The position numbers were made by a program, and so were the translations under genes. A DNA stretch of 64,000 nt, taken from positions 62,001 to 126,000 of the forward strand of contig JAPLFL010000123.1 in the NCBI GenBank assembly GCA_026390695.1, written 5' to 3'. The notes under the pieces were generated by a model. That model was not told where the DNA came from. It did not search any database and worked only from the letters and a program-made list of their open reading frames with translations. This DNA comes from Candidatus Kapaibacterium sp. (GTDB lineage: Bacteria > Bacteroidota > Ignavibacteria > Kapaibacteriales > UBA2268). This document shows positions 1 to 8,553 of this stretch, piece by piece (the first letter of the stretch is position 1; every line of letters begins with the position of its first letter).

Positions 1-2
1 CA

Positions 3-317
3 CCAAGTGACGGTTGGACACAGCAAGCACTGAATATTTCAGCGGAAACCGGTTTAGGACTTGCTGAACTATGGCTGAAAATCAATGAATTTGTAACCAC
101 AACGAAGGCTAAAGGAACATTTTCTCTACGCCGCAAAAAGCAACTCCAGAACTGGTTCGATAATGAGTTGCAACTCGAAATCCTTCGTAGAATCGGCAAA
201 CGCAATGAAGTATTGAAAAAAATCACAGAATCAAGAATTAAAATCTCGGATGGCAAGCAAAGTGTTTATTCGGCTGTTTATGAGATTAGTTCACTGATAT
301 TCAATGATCAAAGTTAA
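3..317 (+). CDS. meaB: MeaB/ArgK-family GTPase (methylmalonyl-CoA mutase associated), C-terminal fragment truncated by window start
   Basis: Frame 3 reads PSDGWTQQALNISAETGLGLAELWLKINEFVTTTKAKGTFSLRRKKQLQNWFDNEL...FNDQS*; matches the C-terminal pattern of MeaB/ArgK (SAETGxGLxELW). Confidence 0.7.
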   Translation, partial: PSDGWTQQALNISAETGLGLAELWLKINEFVTTTKAKGTFSLRRKKQLQNWFDNELQLEILRRIGKRNEVLKKITESRIKISDGKQSVYSAVYEISSLIFNDQS

Positions 318-506
318 TAAAGGAAACTTTAAATGATCTGCCCACAAAAAGTGTACACAAACTTTAAAAATTATTTTGCATAAATTGCACATTTTATCAT
401 GAAAATCTGCTTACTTTTGCATATTACATTATGCAACGAGATGCTGCACCAGCAGCGCATTTAAATGCCATTTGCATACTTTTGCATACTTTTTTACCCT
501 ATTGTG

Positions 507-642
507 TCCGAACTGGGATTTTTAGAATTAAGGGATTACAGGATTTTGGAATTCTGTGTCACGGATTGAGCGGATCTACGGAATGAACGGATTTTGAAAT
601 CCTATTAATAAATTTAGTGTAATCCATAAATCCCAGTTCTGA
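507..642. repeat. Long inverted repeat (arms GAACTGGGATTT / AAATCCCAGTTC) in the meaB-acpS intergenic region
   Basis: tccGAACTGGGATTTttagaattaagGGATTAC ... GTAATCCataAATCCCAGTTCtga read directly. Confidence 0.55.
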
Positions 643-760
643 CTATTTCCAAAATTAACTACAAAAAATCTAACTGTCAACAAAACCGTTCACAAACGAC
701 ACACGAAATAGTTTGAAAAATTCTTATTATATCATTTCCTATTTGAAATTAATCGATAAA

Positions 761-819
761 ACAGACGAGGACATCTGTTCTACTTTGATTTATAGTAGCT
801 TAGACTTCCTCGTCTGAGC
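761..819. repeat. Dispersed inverted repeat, family 2 (CAGACGAGG...CCTCGTCTG)
   Basis: ACAGACGAGGACATCTGTTCTAC...GTAGCTTAGACTTCCTCGTCTGAGC; related copy at 3497-3559. Confidence 0.6.
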
Positions 820-890
820 TTGATTTTATTTTTCTGAAATAGTAAACAATATAATATTAATCACTCATTTACGTTTTAGGTGATTTTTTT

Positions 891-1265
891 ATGATATTTG
901 GAATTGGAACAGATATAATCGAAGTCGAAAGGATTAAGGATTCTATTGAAAAGTATGGCGAGAAGTTTTTAAGCCGGATTTTTACGGATTCTGAACGCGA
1001 ATACTGCGAATCTTACGGACAAAATAAATTCCTTCACTATGCAGCGCGTTTTGCAGCTAAAGAATCGTTTAGTAAAGCAATAGGCACTGGTATTACGTCA
1101 GGATTTAAGTTCAATGAAATTGCAGTCCGAAACGAAGAATCCGGCAAACCATTTATTGAACTTTATGGCGGACTCTATGAAAAATATTCGGGATATGAAA
1201 TTAATTTATCGCTATCTCATACTCAAGGAAATGCAGTTGCATTTCTGATAATTATGAATGACTAA
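891..1265 (+). CDS. acpS: Holo-[acyl-carrier-protein] synthase
   Basis: MIFGIGTDIIEVERIKDSIEKYGEKFLSRIFTDSEREYC...AARFAAKESFSKAIGTGI: AcpS motifs. Confidence 0.93.
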   Translation: MIFGIGTDIIEVERIKDSIEKYGEKFLSRIFTDSEREYCESYGQNKFLHYAARFAAKESFSKAIGTGITSGFKFNEIAVRNEESGKPFIELYGGLYEKYSGYEINLSLSHTQGNAVAFLIIMND

Positions 1266-2167
1266 ATATACTCTTCCACAAACTTATCTTCCGCACTGGC
1301 TGATGATAGTGGAGCCCTAACCAATGTATTATCAATTAATCTCGTTCTCCCTAAATAAACAGCTAAGAGAAGAACAAGTTCATCGCCGGCAAGAAAAATA
1401 TCCGGTTCGTCCAATGAATCGGCAAGTGCTGACGAAGCGTAATCAATACGAATTTCTGGAACCGACCGCAACACAGAGTGCATTGTAGCATTAATAATCT
1501 TTCTCTGCCGTTCACCCGATAAAATTGCTTTTTTTGCTTTTTCAAGTGCATTGAAAATAATATTTGCTTTCAATCTTTCGCTCGGACTTAAGTAAACATT
1601 CCTCGAACTCATGGCAAGTCCGTCGGCTTCACGGTAAGTTGCAGAAATTATCAACTCAATCCCAAAATTCAAATCGCGAACCATTTGTTTAATAACAAGA
1701 GTTTGCTGATAATCCTTTTGTCCGAAAATGGCAAGATGAGGCAAAGTTGCATTGAATAATTTGCTGACAACGAGAGCCACTCCGTTAAAATGTCCGGGAC
1801 GTAAAGTACCCTCGAAATTGCGGGTAAGGTAATCTATTTTAATTTCAGTCCTGTTTGCTCCGGCATACATTTCCTTAATTCCGGGATAAAAAATATAATC
1901 GCAACCTGCTCCCTCCAATAAGCTATGATCGCGTGTAAAATCACGGGGGTAACGTTCAAAATCCTCATTCGGGCCAAACTGAGTCGGATTCACAAATATA
2001 GATGCTATAACAATATCCGCATGATCCTTTGCTTTTTTAATCAGTGAAACGTGTCCGTCGTGCAAATAACCCATGGTAGGAACCAAGGCGATTCTTTTCC
2101 CTAAAGCTCGTTCATCGGCAGAAGCTTTCTGCATTTCGGCAATAGTTGCAATAATTTTCATTGGCAT
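1262..2167 (-). CDS. panC: Pantothenate synthetase
   Basis: ALVPTMGYLHDGHVSLIKKAK, SIFVNPTQFGPNEDFERYPR, FGQKDYQQ, SSRNVYLSP: PanC motifs. Confidence 0.95.
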   Translation of the reverse strand: MPMKIIATIAEMQKASADERALGKRIALVPTMGYLHDGHVSLIKKAKDHADIVIASIFVNPTQFGPNEDFERYPRDFTRDHSLLEGAGCDYIFYPGIKEMYAGANRTEIKIDYLTRNFEGTLRPGHFNGVALVVSKLFNATLPHLAIFGQKDYQQTLVIKQMVRDLNFGIELIISATYREADGLAMSSRNVYLSPSERLKANIIFNALEKAKKAILSGERQRKIINATMHSVLRSVPEIRIDYASSALADSLDEPDIFLAGDELVLLLAVYLGRTRLIDNTLVRAPLSSASAEDKFVEEYI

Positions 2168-2173
2168 ATTATT

Positions 2174-3022
2174 CTATTTGGTTTCTAAATAATCTTGAAT
2201 TGTTTTCGGTACATCGGATAAAAAATTATAACCTGTTGATTGCTCAATTCGTCTCACAGTAGTCAGATAATTGTGCCAATCTTCTTTGCGAACACCTGCA
2301 ATATTTGGCATAAGCACACAATAAACCGAAGCACTTGTTGTAATATCAGCCAACCGTTTACCTTTAGGGAGTCCAACTATAATTTTAAAGCAGGAATCAG
2401 GAACAGCTATTTTACCATTAATTATTCTATAACCGGTATGGAAAATTCCACCGCTGATGATATAAACTTCTTTATTACTATCAAGGCAAAGAGAACGTTC
2501 AAACTCTTCAAATTTTTCCCATACACCTTGATTAAGATCAGGAGTTTGTGGATACATATTCGTCATTTTAAAAGTCAGCCGATTATCTTCCTTGGAGGAA
2601 GTTCTGTCAGCCGATGGGCAGATATGCCCGCGATCATAGCCGCTACCGGAATAATCATTATCAGCAACACGATAAAGCCCTGCACTTAAAGCAGAATCCC
2701 GACTAAAGCAATCACAGCGCGCAGTTGAGCCAATCCATGAATCGTTAAGATACCAGGAAACCCAGTTAGCTACATTTAGATTTTTATTATAACTTAAAAC
2801 ATATTGCTGGCGATAAATAATAAAATCATCGGATGAATCGGCATCACGCGGGATGCCTAATTCGATATTTCTATTTCTGTTAGTATCGATTTTATTATTA
2901 TTATTGTTGTTGTTGTTGTTGTTATCAATGATACCAGAATCAGAGCATGAATAAAGAATAACAATAACAGCAATAGCAGCCGCAGAAGTAAATATATTAT
3001 AAGGAGTAGAAAGTTTTGACAT
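2174..3022 (-). CDS. DNA/RNA non-specific endonuclease (NucA/NUC1 family), predicted lipoprotein with poly-Asn linker
   Basis: YDRGHICPSADRTSS (DRGH) motif, TNMYPQTPDLNQGVW; lipobox LYSC followed by N10 tract. Confidence 0.88.
   Translation of the reverse strand: MSKLSTPYNIFTSAAAIAVIVILYSCSDSGIIDNNNNNNNNNNKIDTNRNRNIELGIPRDADSSDDFIIYRQQYVLSYNKNLNVANWVSWYLNDSWIGSTARCDCFSRDSALSAGLYRVADNDYSGSGYDRGHICPSADRTSSKEDNRLTFKMTNMYPQTPDLNQGVWEKFEEFERSLCLDSNKEVYIISGGIFHTGYRIINGKIAVPDSCFKIIVGLPKGKRLADITTSASVYCVLMPNIAGVRKEDWHNYLTTVRRIEQSTGYNFLSDVPKTIQDYLETK
2894..2923. repeat. Trinucleotide microsatellite (ATT)4(GTT)6 encoding Asn10 on the minus strand
   Basis: Direct read: attattattattgttgttgttgttgttgtt. 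Confidence 0.95.
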
Positions 3023-3496
3023 AAAGAATATTTAAAATTGATTAAGATTGTGTAAAGACGATTTGAATAGTGGAATAATTTTAAAATTAGGAGTTTGAAC
3101 ACAAATTAAAATACAAAATTTGCAAAATCCATTGAGAACTTCGCCATAATTCACAAATATTGACTATAATTTAGTTAAACACAAATTTTTCATAAGATAT
3201 TAATAACATCCACTTACCACGGTTATAGAAGTTAGAAAAATAGAAAGTTGAAATGTTGAAGCTATTAATGAAGAATAAAAATCACATCACCCGAAAAAGC
3301 TAACAATTATACACATCTTTTAAATATTCACAGAGAAATGGATCAAAAACCTTAGTAGAATAAATTCAATATGTTAGACACAAACCTTATTAGCATAATT
3401 TCATTGAAAAAACAAAAAATGTATTCAATTTTTAATAAGGTAATAAGTCTCCATGTAAATATTTACATGCAAATTACAGCTAACATAAGTAAATCA

Positions 3497-3559
3497 GTAG
3501 CTTAGACATCCTTGTCTGAGCATATAAAACAACAACCAGACAGGGATGTCTGTTCTACC
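3497..3559. repeat. Dispersed inverted repeat, family 2, second copy
   Basis: GTAGCTTAGACATCCTTGTCTGAGC...CCAGACAGGGATGTCTGTTCTACC. Confidence 0.6.
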
Positions 3560-3694
3560 AAAAACAAGTTAGATGAGAGGTTTTTGTCGAAAATAAGGTT
3601 TTACAGTGTTTCATCAATAAAATTCTATTTTAGTCAATATTTGTGTATAATTGTTAGCCTGTGGAGAGGGGAGTAAGATAAACGTTCCAACGGT

Positions 3695-3957
3695 GGATGC
3701 CTCAAAAGCCTCATTTCAGTCATTCCTGCGAATGAGTTGTTTGAAAACACGAAATATTCACGTATCTGTCATTCCCGCGAATGCGGGAATCCCCTTCCAT
3801 GGCGCAATTGGGGATTCCTGCATTCGCAGGAATGACAAGAAAAGGTAGTTTTCACACAGCCTCGAATGCAGGAATTCCCTAAAGTGGCACTGGAAGGAGA
3901 TTTCTGCATACGCAGGAATGACATTTTTGTTTAATATGTGGCTTTTGAGACAGCCTC
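3695..3957. mobile_element. Palindromic MITE-like element (type-2 ends, CTCAAAAGCC...GGCTTTTGAGACAGCCTC) carrying a nested insertion
   Basis: Outer arms ...gcctcaaaagcctcatttcagtcattcctgcGAAT / gaatgcagg...ggcttttgagacagcctc; interrupted by 3734-3863. Confidence 0.7.
3734..3863. mobile_element. Nested ~130-bp MITE-like element with GAAT direct repeats
   Basis: GAAT(3730-3733)|gagttgtttgaaaac...gttttcacacagcctc|GAAT(3864-3867). Confidence 0.72.
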
Positions 3958-4077
3958 TTGGGGTGAGGTTTCCAAAGGATTTTATAATTCACTTTGATTA
4001 ATCTGGGTTAATTCTTATCCATGCACCAATCGGGTTAGGGAGTTTCAATTTTTTTTTGTAATTAATTGACTGACAAA

Positions 4078-4113
4078 AAAAATCCCGTCATTTCAATAAA
4101 TGGCGGGATTTTA
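4078..4113 (-). terminator. Rho-independent terminator downstream of the OmpA-family gene
   Basis: aaaaatcccgtcatttcaataaatggcgggatttt stem-loop with A/T runs, adjacent to the stop at 4120. Confidence 0.75.
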
Positions 4114-4119
4114 TTATTT

Positions 4120-5298
4120 TTATTTCGATCTTATTAATTCTACTCTTCTGTTTCTTTGTCTGTTTTCATCAGTTGTATTAGGTACAAGAGGTTCATCCGG
4201 TCCCATACCGCGTGTTTTAAGTCTTGTCCCGCTTATACCTTTATCAATTAACCAGTTTTTCACTGTTTCAGCTCTATCTAATGACAATTTCACATTTTTA
4301 TCTCTATCTCCTTGATTATCAGTATGTCCAACTATTTCAATTTCAACATTCTGAGCTTTTGTTAGTGCTTTCACAGCATTAGATAAAGTTTTTTCGGAGC
4401 TTTTCTTTAAATCAGCTTTGGCAACATCAAATTCAACATTTTTTAAAATCATTTTTCCGCCGACCGGAATTGCTAAAATATCATCATCAGCTTCAAGAGG
4501 ATTTGTTCCTGCAGCTACTTCTGCTCCATCATTAATTCCACCACCATCGGTATCAGGATTTAATGGATCAGTTTTATATTTATTAACTTCATCTCCGTCG
4601 GTTAAACCATCTCCGTCAGAATCAGGATTATTTGGATTTGATCCCAATTTTATTTCCTCATCATCAGACAAGCCATCACCGTCTGAATCTTTTGCAATAT
4701 CAAATATGTTATAATGTACCCCTAATCTTGTAACCCAAGATCCATCATTATATTTGTCATAATAAGGATTAAAATTATCGGTCATAGATGTATTGAGTCC
4801 CGCTTGAAAATCAATACCAAATTTTGGGTTTATCCAATAGGTTATTCCAGCACCAACAGATATACTCAAAGTAACTCCGCTAAATTTAGCTGTAGGATCA
4901 GGATTACTTGGTTTTTCCAATACGTCATACATCGTGGCTCCAAGTCCGCCGAATACGTATGGATTCAATATTGATGAATTAATAATTTGATACCTTAATC
5001 GAAGTTCGGGAACAATATATGTCGTTTTGTATTGTGACCAACCACCATATTTATCTGTTCCGTTGGTAAAATACTGGAAACTAAATTCAGGTGTAAGTCC
5101 GCTTCCCAATCCATTATTATACAAACCATAAAAACCAAACAGAGGGCCGATTACTCGTTCTGAAAAAAATGCTTCGTTAATACCACGTGTTAAGCCGCCG
5201 GCAACACCCAAAGAAACGCTTTTCCCTTGTCCTAAAGCAGCGATAGAAGTTGAACAAAAGATCAAAGCGATTAATAAATTATTCATAAATCTTTTCAT
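4120..5298 (-). CDS. OmpA-family outer membrane protein with N-terminal beta-barrel and thrombospondin type-3 Ca-binding repeats
   Basis: DSDGDGLSDDEEIKLGSNPNNPDSDGDGLTDGDEV... repeats and C-terminal OmpA (IEIVGHTDNQGDRDKNVKLSLDRAETVKNWL...RRVELIRSK). Confidence 0.88.
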   Translation of the reverse strand: MKRFMNNLLIALIFCSTSIAALGQGKSVSLGVAGGLTRGINEAFFSERVIGPLFGFYGLYNNGLGSGLTPEFSFQYFTNGTDKYGGWSQYKTTYIVPELRLRYQIINSSILNPYVFGGLGATMYDVLEKPSNPDPTAKFSGVTLSISVGAGITYWINPKFGIDFQAGLNTSMTDNFNPYYDKYNDGSWVTRLGVHYNIFDIAKDSDGDGLSDDEEIKLGSNPNNPDSDGDGLTDGDEVNKYKTDPLNPDTDGGGINDGAEVAAGTNPLEADDDILAIPVGGKMILKNVEFDVAKADLKKSSEKTLSNAVKALTKAQNVEIEIVGHTDNQGDRDKNVKLSLDRAETVKNWLIDKGISGTRLKTRGMGPDEPLVPNTTDENRQRNRRVELIRSK

Positions 5299-5469
5299 AT
5301 ATTAAAACCAATTATAAAATTAAACAAAATTAATCTACAAAAATAACACTTATTACCGATAAAATCATCAGCAATTTTACTTAATTTTATTAATTTATTT
5401 AAATTAAGTTTAAACCACTGAGTCTGTCTCACAAGTATAATATTTGCTATAATTGTCATTACGGCGCAT

Positions 5470-5565
5470 GAGACTGTGTGAAAACTTCAATTTCTGTCAT
5501 TCCTGCGTATGCAGAAACCCCCTGATTGGTACTGGAAGGGGATTCCTCCACTGGCATCAATGACA
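5470..5565. mobile_element. Truncated type-1 MITE-like element (right terminus missing)
   Basis: gagactgtgtgaaaacttcaatttctgtcattcctgcgtatgcag...ccctgattggtactggaaggggattcc...tgaca. Confidence 0.6.
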
Positions 5566-5652
5566 TTTCAGATATTTTATTCCACAACCTTGCATAATTC
5601 GGGTAAGGGTAGAGATGTTTCCTTATAAATAAGAGGCTATGGGTATTGCTTG

Positions 5653-5685
5653 CCCCTCGCCCCTCGTCCCTCGTCCCTCTCCCCT
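5653..5685. repeat. C-rich heptamer tandem repeat ((C/T)CCCTCG)n; minus strand is G-quadruplex capable
   Basis: cccctcgcccctcgtccctcgtccctctcccct; minus strand contains at least five G-tracts of 3 or more with 3-4 nt loops. Confidence 0.75.
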
Positions 5686-5811
5686 GACAAAACAAATGAT
5701 CCCTATTTCAAATCGGAATTTATATTCATGATCTATTTTCTATAAAATTTCCGTAATTTTGTATTTGGTTTATGTTTAGATTAATTTTGTTCATTTATTT
5801 ATATTAAACTT

Positions 5812-6939
5812 ATGTCAAATAATAAAAAATACCGCATCGCTTGGCTTCCTGGCGATGGTGTGGGAATTGAAGTTCTGGAAGCAACAAAGATTGTTTTTGA
5901 TAAATTAGGGTTTAATGCCGATTTTATACACGGCGACATTGGTTGGGAATTTTGGTGCAAAGAAGGTGATGCTCTGCCACAGCGCACACTTGAACTGCTT
6001 GGAAACGTTGATGCAGCAATGTTCGGTGCAATTACTTCCAAACCGGTTAAAGATGCCGAACTCGAATTGGTGGAAGGATTGAAAGGATCAGGACTGATCT
6101 ATCGTTCACCTATCGTCCGCATGAGACAGTTATTTGATTTATTTATATGCCTGCGCCCCTGCAAAGCGTACAAAGGCAATCCTCTGAATTATAAAGAGAA
6201 TATCGACATTGTAGTTTTTCGTGAAAATACAGAAGGAATGTACAGCGGTGTTGAATTTAATCCGGTACCGGAAGAACTTTCAGCACTTTTAACAAAATTA
6301 TCGAAACCTTTTGCGGCTTTTTCGGATTTAAAGGGTGATGAGTTTGCTATTTCCTGCAAAATAAATACTCATAAAGGTTCTGAAAGAATCATTCGTGCAG
6401 CTTTTGAATTTGCCAGAAATAACGGACGAAAGAAAGTTACCGTTGTTCATAAAGCCAATGTAATTCGTGCAACCGACGGATTATTTTTTGATATTGCAAA
6501 GCAGGTTTCAAAGGAATATCCTGAAATTATTCTTGATGATGCCAATATAGATGCAATGACAATGTGGATGATTAAAAATCCATATAATTATGATGTTCTC
6601 GTGGCTCCAAACCTATTTGGTGATATTATATCTGATTTAGCTGCTCAATTGGTTGGAGGGCTTGGATTCGGATGCTCTGGGAATATTGGAAAGAAATTAG
6701 CTGTTTTCGAGCCTTCTCACGGGTCTGCACCAAAATATTCGGGGATGTATAAAGTAAATCCTATTGCAACTATCTTAGCAGGGAAAATGATGCTGGATTG
6801 GCTTGGAGAAAATGAAATGGCAGATAAAATAGAGATTGCTACCGCTGCAGTTATTGCCGAAGGTAAAGTTCGTACTTATGATATGGGCGGCTCGGCAACG
6901 ACTCTGGAAATGGGACAAGCGATAGCAAGCTTTATTTAA
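5812..6939 (+). CDS. Isocitrate/isopropylmalate dehydrogenase family protein (probable isocitrate dehydrogenase)
   Basis: AWLPGDGVGIEVLEATK, FRENTEGMYSGVE, VVHKANVIRATDGLF, NLFGDIISDLAAQLVGGLGFGCSGNIG, FEPSHGSAP. Confidence 0.88.
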   Translation: MSNNKKYRIAWLPGDGVGIEVLEATKIVFDKLGFNADFIHGDIGWEFWCKEGDALPQRTLELLGNVDAAMFGAITSKPVKDAELELVEGLKGSGLIYRSPIVRMRQLFDLFICLRPCKAYKGNPLNYKENIDIVVFRENTEGMYSGVEFNPVPEELSALLTKLSKPFAAFSDLKGDEFAISCKINTHKGSERIIRAAFEFARNNGRKKVTVVHKANVIRATDGLFFDIAKQVSKEYPEIILDDANIDAMTMWMIKNPYNYDVLVAPNLFGDIISDLAAQLVGGLGFGCSGNIGKKLAVFEPSHGSAPKYSGMYKVNPIATILAGKMMLDWLGENEMADKIEIATAAVIAEGKVRTYDMGGSATTLEMGQAIASFI

Positions 6940-7004
6940 TTTAGAATTAAGAATTAGTTTGATTAATTTGCATTTTATTGTTTGAAATATTAAAATTGAA
7001 ATTT

Positions 7005-8468
7005 ATGAAAAAAATTAGCTTTTTAATTGCTTCTTTTGTTTGGCTGGCTTTCATTCTGGCTTCTTATATTTACAACCGGGATTTGGTAATTACAAGCAAT
7101 GGCCAAACCGTTCTGGAAATGTCAAGATCCTTTTTTAAAGTTATCCTCAATACAAGAGCCTGGAATGCACGGCACGGCGGCGTGTTCACTCCGGTAACAG
7201 CCACAAATCAGCCGAATGAATATCTCATTGATTCTAATCGTGACGTAACCACAACCACTGGGATTCATCTCACTAAAATCAACCCTGCTTACATGACACG
7301 TCAGATTTTTGAAATGGCAAGATCCGATTCTTATATTTATTTTCATATTACCAGTTTAATCCCTCTACGGCCGTTAAATGAAGCTGATGAATGGGAAAAA
7401 AGTAGTTTGGCTTCTTTTGAATCAGGCAATAAAGAAATATTTGAGCGTGTGAAATCGGATTCTGGTGATTATTACAGATTCATGGCTCCTCTGAAAGTAG
7501 AAAAACCATGCTTGAAATGCCACGCAAAACAAGGTTATAAAGAAGGAATGATCCGCGGCGGAATAAGTGTAAATTCCAGATCAACAAGATTTGATGCGAT
7601 TCTTGAGCGTGATCTTGTTAATAATGATCTATTGCATGGAGTATTTTTATTTTTGGGTTTACTCGGATTTTGGATATTCTTTAAATTTTCCGATAAACAA
7701 TTTAATACAATCAATACTTTATTAAATCAGGTTTACGAATCGAAAAATATAATTGAAGAAAAGGCTGCTAATCTTGATGAACTAAATAAAACAAAAGATA
7801 AACTTTTTTCTATTATAGCTCATGATCTTATTAATCCTGTTGGAAATTTTAAGCAGGTAATTGATTTACTTTCAGATGAATATGAGAAAATGGACAATAT
7901 CGAACGCAAAGAGTTTATCGACAGTACAAAAGGATCTGCTACTCAGGTTTATACTCTTCTTCAGAATCTTCTCACCTGGTCACGCTCTCAGAGGAATATT
8001 ATTCAATTTACAAGAAATAATCAGATACTTTCACTTTTTGTAAAAAATTGTTTATCTACGTTAAATGCTCAAGCCACTAATAAAGAAATTCACTTAATAA
8101 ATAATGTAGAAGCCTCAATCGAAGTTTTAGCGGATGCTTTTATGTTAGAAACAATTTTAAGGAATCTAATTTCTAATGCTATTAAATTCAGTTACAGAAA
8201 TGGTAAGGTTGAAATTGGGGCCACTATCGAAAATGGATTTACTAAGATTTTTGTTAAAGATGAAGGTACTGGAATGTCCAATGCTGATAAAGAAAATCTT
8301 TTTAGAATTGATATGAAGGTCTCATCAGTTGGCACTGAAAATGAACCGAGCACAGGTCTGGGTTTAGTTATATGCAAAGAATTTGTGGAAAAACATAATG
8401 GAACCATAGAGATTGAAACTGAAAAGGGTAAGGGCAGTAGCTTTATTTTTACTTTAAGCAATGAGTAG
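7005..8468 (+). CDS. Membrane sensor histidine kinase with Tll0287-like/DUF3365 haem-binding sensor (CLKCH)
   Basis: N-terminal TM, KPCLKCHAKQGYKEGMIRGGISV (CxxCH), HisKA IIAHDLINP, HATPase NLISNAIKFS...GLGLVICKEFVEKHNGTI. Start moved from the ORF call (6978) to MKKISFL. Confidence 0.85.
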   Translation: MKKISFLIASFVWLAFILASYIYNRDLVITSNGQTVLEMSRSFFKVILNTRAWNARHGGVFTPVTATNQPNEYLIDSNRDVTTTTGIHLTKINPAYMTRQIFEMARSDSYIYFHITSLIPLRPLNEADEWEKSSLASFESGNKEIFERVKSDSGDYYRFMAPLKVEKPCLKCHAKQGYKEGMIRGGISVNSRSTRFDAILERDLVNNDLLHGVFLFLGLLGFWIFFKFSDKQFNTINTLLNQVYESKNIIEEKAANLDELNKTKDKLFSIIAHDLINPVGNFKQVIDLLSDEYEKMDNIERKEFIDSTKGSATQVYTLLQNLLTWSRSQRNIIQFTRNNQILSLFVKNCLSTLNAQATNKEIHLINNVEASIEVLADAFMLETILRNLISNAIKFSYRNGKVEIGATIENGFTKIFVKDEGTGMSNADKENLFRIDMKVSSVGTENEPSTGLGLVICKEFVEKHNGTIEIETEKGKGSSFIFTLSNE

Positions 8469-8553
8469 ATAATGGGTAATGTAAGAAATAAAAGTGATTT
8501 ATAAGAATCAACCATTTACTTGACAAACTTTATGAACTTTTGAAAAAATTATT

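Noticed and set aside
2857-3102. ORF 2857..3102 (-), Leu-rich
   Set aside because: Frame-shifted reading of the trinucleotide microsatellite and the lipoprotein signal region of the nuclease gene.
3651-3848. ORF 3651..3848 (…VSVIPANAGIPFHGAIGDSCIRRNDKKR)
   Set aside because: Lies inside the palindromic repeat; VIPA(N/H)AGIP...SC(I/M)RRND is simply the translated hairpin and is a well-known spurious ORF pattern.
3690-3960. Possible CRISPR array from repeated ~24-mers
   Set aside because: Repeats are palindromic, inverted and nested rather than regularly spaced direct repeats; no cas genes nearby.
4418-4714. ORF 4418..4714 (+), Ser/Pro-rich
   Set aside because: Antisense of the Asp-rich TSP3 repeats in the OmpA-family gene; compositional artefact.
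5459-5695. ORF 5459..5695 on the minus strand
   Set aside because: Translation of a truncated repeat plus the C-rich heptamer tract; no protein-like features.
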